Below are positions 9,067-17,660 of a stretch of 64,000 nt of DNA, in pieces. Position 1 is the stretch's first letter; each line of letters begins with the position of its first letter. This DNA is from CABMKH01 sp040797625 (GTDB lineage Bacteria > Bacillota > Clostridia > Tissierellales > Tissierellaceae), in the NCBI GenBank assembly GCA_052067355.1, contig JBQHQH010000003.1:1-64000 (forward strand), read 5' to 3'. Below the pieces are notes generated by a model. The model worked only from the letters and a program-made list of their open reading frames with translations. It was not told where the DNA came from and ran no database searches. Position numbers and translations under genes: made by a program.

Positions 9067-9813
9067 ATGAAAGTACTATTAGCTGGAGAATCTTGGGTAA
9101 TACATTCAACCCATATAAAAGGATTTGATCAATTTACGGAAACCAAATATGGTGAAGGAGGTAAATGGTTAATAGAGGCATTGGAAAGTGCAGGTATGGA
9201 GGTTGACTATATGCCATGCCATATAGCAGCAAATGACTTTCCAACTACATTGGAGGAAATGCAAAAATATGATGTAATAATCTTAAGTGATATAGGTAGC
9301 AATACCTTGTTATTGCATGAAGATGTCTTTGGAAAGGGAAAGAGAATGCCTAATAGGCTTCAACTAATTAAGGAATTTGTTGACAATGGTGGAGGTTTTG
9401 CCATGATGGGAGGTTATATGACTTTTCAGGGAATAGATGGCAAAGGTAAATATGCCCATACAGCTATAGCAGATATCTTACCAGTAAAGATGATGGAAAC
9501 TGATGATAGATTTGAGGCACCAGAGGGAGTATATCCTACAATTGTCAATCATGAGCATCCAATTTTAAGTGGTGTATCAGAGGAGTGGCCACATTTTTTA
9601 GGATATAATATGTTGTTTGAGATAGATCCTAAGAATGTAATAGCAAAGTGTAATAGTCACGTATTTATGGCTGGTATGGACTATGGAAAAGGTAGAACTT
9701 TTGTCTTTGCCAGTGATATTTCACCACACTGGGGATCCCCTAAATTTTTAGAATGGGAGTCCTATAATACTTTGTTTTCTAATATGGCTAAATGGTTAGC
9801 CAAGAAAATATAA
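9067..9813 (+). CDS. GATase1-like (DJ-1/PfpI-fold) protein in the ribose operon
   Basis: Predicted cytoplasmic protein of 248 aa resembling the glutamine amidotransferase-like family PF07090. It has a flavodoxin-like alpha/beta organisation (KVLLAGESW at the N terminus, VIILSDIGSNT, FVDNGGGFAMMGGY, YGKGRTFVFASDISPHWG). The position where true class I amidotransferases carry the nucleophile Cys reads MMGGYMTF, so it is probably not a glutaminase. It lies between rbsD and rbsB with its own GGGGG site and no terminator, so it is co-transcribed. Proteins of this family are seen in sugar-transport operons, but I know no proven function; sugar binding or a non-hydrolytic role would be guesses. Confidence 0.7.
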   Translation: MKVLLAGESWVIHSTHIKGFDQFTETKYGEGGKWLIEALESAGMEVDYMPCHIAANDFPTTLEEMQKYDVIILSDIGSNTLLLHEDVFGKGKRMPNRLQLIKEFVDNGGGFAMMGGYMTFQGIDGKGKYAHTAIADILPVKMMETDDRFEAPEGVYPTIVNHEHPILSGVSEEWPHFLGYNMLFEIDPKNVIAKCNSHVFMAGMDYGKGRTFVFASDISPHWGSPKFLEWESYNTLFSNMAKWLAKKI

Positions 9814-9837
9814 TATTAAAAAGGAGAGAGGTTAATT

Positions 9838-10785
9838 ATGAAGAAGATATTAGCATTGTTAATGGTATTGGTATTGAGCTTATCTTTAGTAGCATGTGGC
9901 GGTAAGACAGATGAAGGCAATGCTCCAGAAGCACCACAAACTGAAGGAACAGATACACCTGAGGTAGGAGAAGATAAGTTTACGGTAGGTTTTGTAATTT
10001 CAACTCAAACAAATCCATTCTTTGTGTCTTTAAAAGATGGTGCTGAAGCAAAAGCTAAAGAATTAGGAGTCGAATTGATAGTGTTGGATTCACAAGATGA
10101 TTCAGCAAAAGCAGCAGCGAATATGGAAGACTTAATCACAAGGGGAGTGGACTTAATCCTAGTCAATCCAACAGATTCGGATGCAATAGTAAATAGTGTA
10201 ATAGATGCAAATGAAGCTAATATACCTGTAATTACAGTAGATAGATCCTCAAATGGTGGAGAGGTATTGTCCTATATAGCTTCTGATAATATTGCAGGTG
10301 GAAAGATGGCAGGAGAATTTATAATAGAAAAACTTGATGGTAAAGGTAAAGTAGTAGAGTTAGAAGGTATAGCTGGAACAAATGCAGCAAGAGAAAGAGG
10401 AGAAGGATTCAATGAATCTATAAAAGATAGTGAATTAGAAGTAGTAGCAAAACAAACAGCAGATTTTGATAGGGTTAAAGGATTAGAAGTAATGGAAAAT
10501 ATACTTCAATCACAACCAGAAATAGATGCAGTATTTGCACATAATGATGAGATGGCATTAGGTGCGTTAGAAGCAATAAAGGCAAGTAATAGAGATATAA
10601 TAGTAGTAGGATTTGATGCAACTGATGATGCAGTAGCATCAGTAGAAGCAGGGGATATGGCAGCAACAGTAGCACAACAACCAGAATTAATAGGTGAAAT
10701 AGGTATTGAAACAGCAGTTAAGGTGCTAAAAGGCGAAAAAGTAGAAGAAAATGTGCCTGTAGAGTTGAGATTGATAACTAAATAG
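9838..10785 (+). CDS. rbsB: Ribose-binding lipoprotein
   Basis: Extracytoplasmic receptor for the RbsAC transporter. It has a lipoprotein signal peptide with lipobox LVAC (Cys20), an acidic linker, then a type I periplasmic-binding fold (FTVGFVISTQTNPFF, VDLILVNPTDSDAIV, NIPVITVDRSSNG, GTNAARERGEGF, AHNDEMALGALEAI, VGFDATDDAV), all classical ribose-binding segments. 315 aa. Last gene of the operon, followed at once by a strong terminator. Being last is the usual order in rbs operons. Confidence 0.93.
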   Translation: MKKILALLMVLVLSLSLVACGGKTDEGNAPEAPQTEGTDTPEVGEDKFTVGFVISTQTNPFFVSLKDGAEAKAKELGVELIVLDSQDDSAKAAANMEDLITRGVDLILVNPTDSDAIVNSVIDANEANIPVITVDRSSNGGEVLSYIASDNIAGGKMAGEFIIEKLDGKGKVVELEGIAGTNAARERGEGFNESIKDSELEVVAKQTADFDRVKGLEVMENILQSQPEIDAVFAHNDEMALGALEAIKASNRDIIVVGFDATDDAVASVEAGDMAATVAQQPELIGEIGIETAVKVLKGEKVEENVPVELRLITK

Positions 10786-10791
10786 ATTAAT

Positions 10792-10830
10792 AAAAAATCC
10801 TAACTAATCAATTTTAGTTAGGATTTTTTT
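10792..10830 (+). terminator. Terminator of the ribose operon
   Basis: AAAAATCCTAACTAA / TTAGTTAGGATTTTTTT hairpin with a 6-nt loop and a seven-T tail. Confidence 0.92.
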
Positions 10831-11051
10831 ATAGGCTGAATATCTGGTCTATCTTTTAAGAGTGTAGAGCATTTGTTCATTTTTCCGCATTCAAAAATAT
10901 GGCTAGTTATCCAAAATATTCGAATTTATCTATATTTAAATTCTTAAATGTTAAGGTACTATGGTTTTAATAATTGTGAATTGAGTTCTTGATTTGTGAA
11001 TTGTTTGTGTCAGAATGGGTATAAGTAGCTAGATAAATTTTGGATAATGTA

Positions 11052-11078
11052 TAACATTTATGCATTAATTGCCGATTA
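11052..11078 (+). promoter_or_regulatory. Sigma-D (flagellar/chemotaxis) promoter candidate
   Basis: TAAC (11052-11055), exactly 15 nt, then GCCGATTA (11071-11078). The Firmicute sigma-D consensus is TAAA-N15-GCCGATAA, so there is one mismatch in each box. It lies 90 nt before a chemotaxis receptor gene, where such a promoter is expected. The rest of the 10831-11167 gap is AT-rich with nothing else recognised. Confidence 0.6.
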
Positions 11079-11167
11079 TATATTATATGTAAGATTATCA
11101 AGAAGTTAGTGACTTGAGGTACTAACTGAATAAATATAATAATTATTATGATGCGGAGGAAAAATAG

Positions 11168-12637
11168 ATGTTTATTAAGAAGTTTAATAGTGTATGTAGA
11201 GAATCGGAATGTATTATTGATTATGTAGAAGCTTCCAGAACTGGAAGAGATATAACCTATCCAGATGTTAAAAATCCTAGCCATAAAAAGGTTTTAGAAC
11301 AATTTGAGAGTCTATTAAGAAATGAAAAGAAGATGTCTGTTGCTGCAAAAGAAATCCTTGATATCGTAAATGCATTGAGTAGCTTTGATGTAGGTATGTC
11401 ACATATTTCCTATCAATTAAAAGATTTTGCAAAGGAGATAGCAACATTAAGTGAATCTAATTTGGCAATTGTTCAAGAAACAACTGCGAGTATGGAACAG
11501 GTAAATGAATCTATTAGTAATACATCACAGACATTGGATAGTTTAACTAAAGAGTCTGAGGAATTAAATACCAAAAATACTGAAAGTATGAAACTATTAA
11601 AGGAAGTAGAAGTCATCAAAAATGATGTCGTCGAAGATACTGGAATAATGAATAATAAGATACAGTCTTTAGTAGAACTTGCTACAGAGATTGGGAAGAT
11701 AGTTGAAAGTGTACAGGCTATAGCAGAACAGACTAATCTATTAGCATTAAACGCAGCTATAGAGGCTGCACGAGCGGGAGAACATGGACGTGGATTTGCT
11801 GTAGTTGCAGATGAAGTAAGGGTTTTAGCTGATGATACTCAAAAGAATCTGGAAGGGATGAGAGAGTTTGTAGACAAGGTATATGGTGCTTCCAAAGATA
11901 GCAAAGAGAGTTTAGATAGGACATTAGTGTCCACTGGAGAGATGAGTAAGAAACTAGAATCGGTCTTCGAAACTGTAGGCAAGAACATGGACATGCTTCA
12001 AATTGTGGTTACAGATGTAGAAAATATACAAAAATCCATGGAAGGAATCAGGATTTCTGCTAATGAGATAAATCAAGCTATGGAGGCTTCTAGTACTGAT
12101 GCAGAAAGACTTAGTCGTATGACAAATGATATATATGATGAAGCTACTCAAAGTGTAGAGTTTGCTAGACAGATATCAGCAATCGATGATAAGTTGTCAG
12201 ATATCACTGGTTCCATGTTAGAAGCATTAAAGGGAGGAAGACATGCAATCTCTAATGATGAATTATTAGAAGTCATAGAAAATGCAAAAAAATCTCATAT
12301 AGAGTGGATAAAGGGACTTAAAAAAATAGTGACAGAAGGTAGAATATATCCACTACAGACTAATTCGAAGAAGTGTGCATTTGGACATTTCTATAATGCT
12401 ATAAAATTTGAACATCCTGCTATCATAGGTGGATGGATGGAATTAGATGAGGTTCATGAAGAATTTCATTCTAAAGGGGATGAAGTAATTAATTCTGTTA
12501 AAAAAGGTCGTATAGATGATGCTAATAGATCTTATAGCGAAGCAGTTGAACTCTCTAAAGATATGGTTAATCTTTTAAATATGATAGAAAATAAGATTAG
12601 GGAACTTAAAGACCAAAAAGTTGAGATATTTAGGTAA
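11168..12637 (+). CDS. Soluble methyl-accepting chemotaxis protein with CZB domain
   Basis: Cytoplasmic chemoreceptor of 489 aa with no transmembrane segment. An N-terminal helical region (1-90) leads into a long coiled-coil signalling domain whose hairpin tip contains EQTNLLALNAAIEAARAGE (about 190-210), which contacts CheA/CheW. The C-terminal ~110 residues look like a CZB zinc-binding domain: an initial His in KKSHIEW, the CAFGHFY motif, and EVHEEFHSKG. CZB domains bind zinc and in known cases sense reactive chlorine or redox changes. Strong AGGA site before the ATG. Stand-alone gene, apparently driven by a sigma-D promoter, with a strong terminator after it. Confidence 0.88.
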   Translation: MFIKKFNSVCRESECIIDYVEASRTGRDITYPDVKNPSHKKVLEQFESLLRNEKKMSVAAKEILDIVNALSSFDVGMSHISYQLKDFAKEIATLSESNLAIVQETTASMEQVNESISNTSQTLDSLTKESEELNTKNTESMKLLKEVEVIKNDVVEDTGIMNNKIQSLVELATEIGKIVESVQAIAEQTNLLALNAAIEAARAGEHGRGFAVVADEVRVLADDTQKNLEGMREFVDKVYGASKDSKESLDRTLVSTGEMSKKLESVFETVGKNMDMLQIVVTDVENIQKSMEGIRISANEINQAMEASSTDAERLSRMTNDIYDEATQSVEFARQISAIDDKLSDITGSMLEALKGGRHAISNDELLEVIENAKKSHIEWIKGLKKIVTEGRIYPLQTNSKKCAFGHFYNAIKFEHPAIIGGWMELDEVHEEFHSKGDEVINSVKKGRIDDANRSYSEAVELSKDMVNLLNMIENKIRELKDQKVEIFR

Positions 12638-12671
12638 TTGAGAACTTATATATTTTAACTTAGTATTGAAT

Positions 12672-12716
12672 AGGCTGTTTCAGAGCTGATTAGTCAGTTC
12701 TGAAACAGTCTATTTT
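12672..12716 (+). terminator. Terminator after the chemoreceptor gene
   Basis: A 17-bp stem (GGCTGTTTCAGAGCTGA / TCAGTTCTGAAACAGTC, with G-T pairs) closes a 4-nt loop and is followed by TATTTTTG. Confidence 0.9.
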
Positions 12717-12810
12717 TGTAATCTCATATAAAATAGCTAATAATTAAGAAATCACTTTAAGAGGATTTATCTATAGGAGTTCTATATACTATAGATATAA
12801 TTTATGTTTA

Positions 12811-12837
12811 TTGACATAGATCTATATAAAATATAAA
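12811..12837 (+). promoter_or_regulatory. Promoter candidate for pstSCAB
   Basis: TTGACA at 12811-12816 with an AT-rich -10 (TATAAA, 12832-12837) at a short 15-nt spacing, 46 nt before pstS. The suboptimal core fits an activator-dependent phosphate-starvation promoter, but no clear repeated TTAACA-type Pho box was found. Confidence 0.4.
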
Positions 12838-12882
12838 CTTATATATGTATTTTGTTAATATTAATACATATAGGGGGTTAGT

Positions 12883-13788
12883 ATGAAAAGAAAAATTAGT
12901 TTATTATTAATCGCATTAATTTTAGTCACATCTCTATTTGGATGTCAAAATAATCAGGTTGCTTCAAATGATGGGGAAGAAAATGAGTTTAGAGCTGAGA
13001 TGACTTTTAATGGCTCATCTACTTTGGCACCTGTAATATCTGCTATTGCAACGGATTTTATCGAAGAGAACACTACATGGGATAAAGTAGATGATAGTTT
13101 TCCAGACAAAAACATATCCATCTATGTATCAGCAGGTGGCTCTGGTTCTGGTGTTAAGTCAGTATTAGAGGGAACTAGTGATTTTGGTATGTTAGCTAGA
13201 GAGATAAAGGATGAAGAAAAAGAAAAAATAGGAGATATGAAAGACTTTGTTTTAGGTATAGATGCTTTAACTATCTCTATCAATCCAGAAAATCCATTAG
13301 TTGAATTAAAAGATAGTTTAAGCACTGAAGAAATTATGAAGATATTTTCAGGAGAATACAAATACTGGGATGATTTAGATGATAGTCTTGATCATAAAGA
13401 GATAGTAGTTGTTATTAGAGATTTAGGTGGTGGAGCTCACGAAGTATTCCAAAAAAGTGTAATGGGAGATGTACAAGTAAGGGAAGATGCTATTCAAGCT
13501 CCTTCAATGGGTGCCTTAGTTGCAAAGATTATTGAGAATAAAGATGCAATAGGATATGCTTCCTTTGGTATGGTAAATCAAAATGTAGGAAAGATTATAC
13601 CTTTAAAAGTGGATGAAATAGAGCCAACAGAAGAAAATATAGTAAATGGTTCATATAAGATTTCAAGACCTCTTATTGCAGTGAAAAAGGGAGAATTGAC
13701 ACCTGAACAACAGGCATTTATGGATTTTGTTTTATCAGATAAAGGTTCAGAAATTATTACAAAGATGGGATTCGTACCAGCTAATTAA
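12883..13788 (+). CDS. pstS: Phosphate-binding lipoprotein
   Basis: Receptor of the high-affinity phosphate importer. Lipobox LFGC (Cys21), then a type II binding-protein fold: FNGSSTLAPVI at the N terminus, GGSGSGVKSVLEG and FGMLAREIK (phosphate-loop regions), and RDLGGGAHEVF where PstS proteins usually carry an SGT-type motif. 301 aa. Followed by pstC, pstA and pstB. An intrinsic terminator lies between this gene and pstC, which should give an excess of receptor over transporter. Confidence 0.87.
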   Translation: MKRKISLLLIALILVTSLFGCQNNQVASNDGEENEFRAEMTFNGSSTLAPVISAIATDFIEENTTWDKVDDSFPDKNISIYVSAGGSGSGVKSVLEGTSDFGMLAREIKDEEKEKIGDMKDFVLGIDALTISINPENPLVELKDSLSTEEIMKIFSGEYKYWDDLDDSLDHKEIVVVIRDLGGGAHEVFQKSVMGDVQVREDAIQAPSMGALVAKIIENKDAIGYASFGMVNQNVGKIIPLKVDEIEPTEENIVNGSYKISRPLIAVKKGELTPEQQAFMDFVLSDKGSEIITKMGFVPAN

Positions 13789-13790
13789 TA

Positions 13791-13819
13791 TCAGGGGCTT
13801 TGAGCCCCTATTTTTTTGA
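13791..13819 (+). terminator. Intra-operon terminator between pstS and pstC
   Basis: AGGGGCT / AGCCCCT hairpin with a tight loop and a seven-T run, entirely between the pstS stop and the pstC ribosome site. It must be partly read through for pstCAB expression, setting the receptor:permease ratio. Confidence 0.8.
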
Positions 13820-13829
13820 GGTGATTGCA

Positions 13830-14690
13830 GTGAGAGAAGTAGAAAACAAAATTTTTAAATCCATAGTATGTTTTCTTACAATATTATCTTTGTTCATACT
13901 TTCTTTTATTGTATTGTTTATTTTAAGAGAAAGTATTGTATTCTTTAAAGAAGTTTCTATACTAGATTTTATCTTAGGTAAGAAATGGAATCCACTAGAT
14001 TCTCCAGATAAATTATCAATATATCCTACAATATTAGCCACTATATATGTATCAATAATAGGAATAATCATTGCATTACCCATAGGTGTAGGTAATGCTA
14101 TTGTTTTATCAAATTATACTAATAATAAAATAAAAAAGATAATTAGAATCATTATAGATATATTGGCAGGTATACCCTCTGTTATCCATGGGTTTATTGG
14201 TCTTTTGGTAATTGTAAGGTTCTTTGAAATGAGATTCTCATTTGCTACTGGGGAATCTGTATTAGCTGGTGGAATAGTCCTTTCAATAATGATGCTGCCA
14301 TTTATAGTTTCTACATGTGAGGAATCTATGGAAAAAATTTATAATGAATACTCTAGATATTCAAATGCACTGGGAGTCTCTAAATCCTATATGATTCGAA
14401 AAATAGTTTTACCCAATAGTAGGAGGAGTATATTAGCCTCTGCAGTATTAGCCTTATCTAGAGGTATGGGAGAAACCATGGCTGTAATGATGGTAATAGG
14501 TAATGCACCAATAATGCCTAAATTACTGGGAAAATGTCAAACAATTCCATCCTTAATTGCACTTGAAATGGGAATGGCAGAGGTAGGGAGTTTACACTAT
14601 CATGCACTTTATGCTTCGGGATTTGTACTTATGATGATTTTACTTATTATCAATATTATTCTATATGTAATAAAAAGAAAGATAATATAA
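13830..14690 (+). CDS. pstC: Phosphate ABC importer permease PstC
   Basis: Inner-membrane subunit, 286 aa, with about six helices and the transporter coupling loop EEYSRYSNALGVSKSYMIRKIVLP-like segment near residues 165-190 (here NEYSRYSNALGVSKS). It carries ALSRGMGETMAVMMVIGNAP, the PstC signature. The frame is open from 13800, but that would put the terminator stem inside the gene. The GTG at 13830 with GAGGTGA at 6-7 nt is the better start. Confidence 0.87.
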   Translation: MREVENKIFKSIVCFLTILSLFILSFIVLFILRESIVFFKEVSILDFILGKKWNPLDSPDKLSIYPTILATIYVSIIGIIIALPIGVGNAIVLSNYTNNKIKKIIRIIIDILAGIPSVIHGFIGLLVIVRFFEMRFSFATGESVLAGGIVLSIMMLPFIVSTCEESMEKIYNEYSRYSNALGVSKSYMIRKIVLPNSRRSILASAVLALSRGMGETMAVMMVIGNAPIMPKLLGKCQTIPSLIALEMGMAEVGSLHYHALYASGFVLMMILLIINIILYVIKRKII

Positions 14691-14708
14691 AATAAAGGTT
14701 GAGATATC

Positions 14709-15545
14709 ATGAAGGAAAAGATTGAAGATAATCTATTTAAATTATGGATTACAGTAAGTACTATTATTGTAGTTGGAATTACTGTATTTATTTTAGGATA
14801 TGTATTAAAAAGAGGATTGAGTTCTATTGATATAGAATTTATTTTTGATAATCCAAAGGGCATACCATTAGGTTCAGAAGGTGGAATATTTCCAGCTATT
14901 GTTGGAAGCTTGTTGTTGATGATACTGTCTTGTCTATTTGCCTCTTTTTTAGCCATAGCAACAGCTATTTATACAGTTTTTTATTGTGGAAATGAAAAGT
15001 TGAATGGTGTAATTCATCTAATAATACAGTGTATGGCAGGCATCCCTTCTATTATTTTAGGAATGTTTGGTTATACATTATTGATTATGCATCTTAAGAT
15101 CAATAGGTCTCTTTTAACTGCTAGTATAACATTGGGAATTATGATATTTCCGTATATTGAAGTTAGAGTTGAAAAGATAATGAAAGAGATAGATCTTGAT
15201 ATTGTTAGCGCTTCATATGCTCTAGGAATATCGAAATTTTACACTATATTTAAATTGATATTGCCAATGTGTAGAGAAGACATTACTTCGGCTGTTCTCT
15301 TAGCTGGAGGATTTGCCATGGGAGCCACAGCACCAATAATATTAACAGGTGTTGTAATATTTGCTCCCATACCAAAGTCCATATTTTCTCCAGTTATGGC
15401 ACTTCCTTTTCACCTTTATATATTGACAGGTGAAGGAATATCTTTGGAAAAGGCATATGGTACTGCGGCTATACTCATAGTACTATTACTTATAATCAAT
15501 ATTATATCATTGATTTTAAACAGGAATAGAAAGGAATATAGATAG
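14709..15545 (+). CDS. pstA: Phosphate ABC importer permease PstA
   Basis: Second membrane subunit, 278 aa, six hydrophobic segments, with SASYALGISKFYTIFKLILP coupling loop and AGGFAMGATAPIILTG, the PstA counterpart of the PstC signature. Eighteen nt separate it from pstC and its stop abuts pstB. Confidence 0.87.
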   Translation: MKEKIEDNLFKLWITVSTIIVVGITVFILGYVLKRGLSSIDIEFIFDNPKGIPLGSEGGIFPAIVGSLLLMILSCLFASFLAIATAIYTVFYCGNEKLNGVIHLIIQCMAGIPSIILGMFGYTLLIMHLKINRSLLTASITLGIMIFPYIEVRVEKIMKEIDLDIVSASYALGISKFYTIFKLILPMCREDITSAVLLAGGFAMGATAPIILTGVVIFAPIPKSIFSPVMALPFHLYILTGEGISLEKAYGTAAILIVLLLIINIISLILNRNRKEYR

Positions 15546-16289
15546 ATGGAAATAATAAAGGTGAATGATTTAAATGTTAGCTATGATGAGAAATTGATAT
15601 TAAAGAATTTATCTATGTCTTTTATAAGAAATAAAATAACGGCAATTATTGGTCCTTCAGGTTGTGGAAAGTCAACATTTCTCATGGCTTTAAACTTGAT
15701 GCTAGAGGAGCAAGGGGGCAAATATACTGGGGAAATTATATTTAAGGATAGAGATATCAGGGAATATAGAAGAGATAGTATAAGAAAGACCATTGGTATG
15801 GTATTTCAAAAACCTACACCTTTTCCTCTATCTATATATAAAAATATGATCTATGCACCTGTATATTATGGAATAAAAGACAAAAAAGAATTGCAAAATA
15901 TAGTAGAGCATAATTTAAAAAGAGTAGGACTTTTTGAAGAGATAGATAAAGAATTAAATATGTCAGCTATGAAATTATCAGGTGGACAGCAACAAAGACT
16001 CTGCATAGCAAGAGCTTTAACCGTCAATCCGGAAGTGCTACTACTGGACGAGCCATGTTCAGCACTAGATATAAAGAATACTGCCATTATAGAGGAAATG
16101 CTACTTAAGCTTTCCGAGGAATATACCATAATAATAGTTACTCATAATCTATCTCAGGCAAGGAGAATATCTGATTATACAGCATTTATCTTAAATGGTG
16201 AACTAGTAGAATATGGAGAGACAAAAGAAGTATTTTCTAATCCAAAAGATAATAGAACGGCAGAATATCTAGAGGGAATATACGGATAA
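15546..16289 (+). CDS. pstB: Phosphate ABC importer ATPase PstB
   Basis: ABC ATPase of 247 aa: Walker A GPSGCGKSTFLMALN, VFQKPTPFPLSIYKN (the Q-loop sequence typical of PstB), signature LSGGQQQRLCIARAL, Walker B LLLDEPCSALD, switch His in VTHN. PstB-type Q-loop strengthens the phosphate assignment over tungstate or sulfate. No phoU or phoPR follows, which is unusual because phoU usually ends pst operons. Confidence 0.9.
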   Translation: MEIIKVNDLNVSYDEKLILKNLSMSFIRNKITAIIGPSGCGKSTFLMALNLMLEEQGGKYTGEIIFKDRDIREYRRDSIRKTIGMVFQKPTPFPLSIYKNMIYAPVYYGIKDKKELQNIVEHNLKRVGLFEEIDKELNMSAMKLSGGQQQRLCIARALTVNPEVLLLDEPCSALDIKNTAIIEEMLLKLSEEYTIIIVTHNLSQARRISDYTAFILNGELVEYGETKEVFSNPKDNRTAEYLEGIYG

Positions 16290-16307
16290 TTTAATAGAAG
16301 AATAGTA

Positions 16308-16356
16308 CTAAAAACAGATCTTAGAGGAGTTTCTCTTTGACCTGTTTTTATTTTTT
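16308..16356 (+). terminator. Terminator of the pst operon
   Basis: AAAAACAGATC / GACCTGTTTTT outer stem around a GAGGAGTTTCTC inner hairpin, then T-rich sequence. Confidence 0.85.
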
Positions 16357-16413
16357 CTTCTGATTGAGAATAAATTGAATTAATTGTAAATTAAAATAAT
16401 AAACGGTTTCCTA

Positions 16414-16468
16414 TTGACAAGTGATATGAAGTCATATAGAATATAAGCAAGTAATGTGCACGTGCACA
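16414..16468 (+). promoter_or_regulatory. Promoter and palindromic operator of the xylose operon
   Basis: TTGACA (16414-16419), 17-nt spacer, TAGAAT (16437-16442). Just downstream is a perfect 14-bp palindrome TGTGCACGTGCACA (16455-16468) with the central CG typical of LacI/GalR operators. The LacI-family gene at 20384 in the same operon is the likely ligand. Confidence 0.75.
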
Positions 16469-16490
16469 ATAAAAATTAGGAGGTTTTATT

Positions 16491-17570
16491 ATGAAAAAGT
16501 TTATTTGTATGCTCTTAGTTTTAACAATGTTAATTTCAATTGTAGGTTGTGGAAAAACTGATACGGTAGATAGTGACTCAGGTAAGATAATAGTTGGGGT
16601 ATCTATGCCTACCAAATCTCTTCAAAGATGGAATCAAGATGGAGAGAATATGAAAAAGATATTAGAAGATAAGGGATATCAAGTAGAGCTAGAGTTTGCA
16701 GAGAACAAGACTGAATCACAAATATCTCAAATTGAAAATATGATAACAAAGGGAGCGCAGGTAATAGTTGTAGCCGCAATAGATGGAAGTGCATTGACCA
16801 ATGTTTTAGATAATGCGAGAGAAGATGGTATAGATATTATAGCTTATGATAGGCTTATTATGAATACAGATGCAATTAGTTATTATGCTACTTTTGATAA
16901 CTATAGTGTTGGGACTATTCAAGGAAGATATATTGAAGAGAAACTTGGATTAAAAGATGGAAATGGACCATTTAATTTAGAAATTGCAACAGGTCCTTTA
17001 GATGATAATAATGTTGTTTTTTTCTATGGTGGAGCAATAGATGTTTTACAACAGTATATTGATAATGGCCAATTGAATGTAAGATCAAGACAAATTAATA
17101 GAGAGCAAACAGCAACCCCTAATTGGGATGAACAAGAGGCACAGGCAAGAATGGATAATATTATAACAGCATATTATACAGATGAGACAATAGATGCAGT
17201 ACTATGCTCCAATGATTCAGTTTCCCTTGGTGTACAATCTGCTTTAAAATCAGCAGGATATGGAACAAAGGGAAAAGAAATGCCAATACTAACTGGACAA
17301 GATGCGAATATTTCAAATGTAAAGGCGATAATTGCTGGTGACCAATCTATGTCTGTATTTAAGGATACAAGGGCTTTAGCTGATAAGGTTGCTGAGATGG
17401 TTGATGCTATAGTAAATGGTAAAGAGGCAGAAGTAAATGATACAGAGACATATAACAATGGTGAAAAGGTAGTTCCATCATACTTATTAGAACCTCAATT
17501 TGTAGATAAGACTAACTATAAAGAATTATTAATCGATAGTGGCTATTATACAGAAGACCAGTTAAAGTAA
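16491..17570 (+). CDS. ChvE/XylF-like sugar-binding lipoprotein
   Basis: Extracellular receptor of a monosaccharide ABC importer. Lipobox SIVGC (Cys20), then a type I binding fold of the ChvE/multiple-sugar branch: VGVSMPTKSLQRWNQDG, ENMITKGAQVIVVAAIDGSAL, DIIAYDRLI, WDEQEAQARMDNII, GQDANISNVKAIIAGDQSMSVFKDTRALA. 359 aa. ChvE proteins bind xylose, glucose, galactose and arabinose; xylose is inferred from xylA and xylB downstream. A strong hairpin lies between this gene and the ATPase gene. Confidence 0.85.
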   Translation: MKKFICMLLVLTMLISIVGCGKTDTVDSDSGKIIVGVSMPTKSLQRWNQDGENMKKILEDKGYQVELEFAENKTESQISQIENMITKGAQVIVVAAIDGSALTNVLDNAREDGIDIIAYDRLIMNTDAISYYATFDNYSVGTIQGRYIEEKLGLKDGNGPFNLEIATGPLDDNNVVFFYGGAIDVLQQYIDNGQLNVRSRQINREQTATPNWDEQEAQARMDNIITAYYTDETIDAVLCSNDSVSLGVQSALKSAGYGTKGKEMPILTGQDANISNVKAIIAGDQSMSVFKDTRALADKVAEMVDAIVNGKEAEVNDTETYNNGEKVVPSYLLEPQFVDKTNYKELLIDSGYYTEDQLK

Positions 17571-17575
17571 TGTTG

Positions 17576-17613
17576 TCAAATTTCATACTGGTTTAGGCTA
17601 GTATGAAATTTGA
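17576..17613 (+). terminator. Intra-operon terminator after the sugar-binding gene
   Basis: A perfect 14-bp stem TCAAATTTCATACT / AGTATGAAATTTGA, then TTTAAAT. It probably lets the receptor be made in excess over GguA/GguB, the same arrangement as after pstS. Confidence 0.75.
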
Positions 17614-17660
17614 TTTAAATACCTACTTTTATGATTGAATAGTAGAGATGGGTGATATAG

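Noticed and set aside
10475..10675. Leu-rich minus-strand frame opposite rbsB
   Set aside because: It is the antisense of a strongly supported gene; leucine richness is an artefact of the opposite coding strand.
13800..13829. Upstream extension of pstC to 13800
   Set aside because: Would put the terminator stem and T run inside the coding sequence; the GTG at 13830 has a proper ribosome site.
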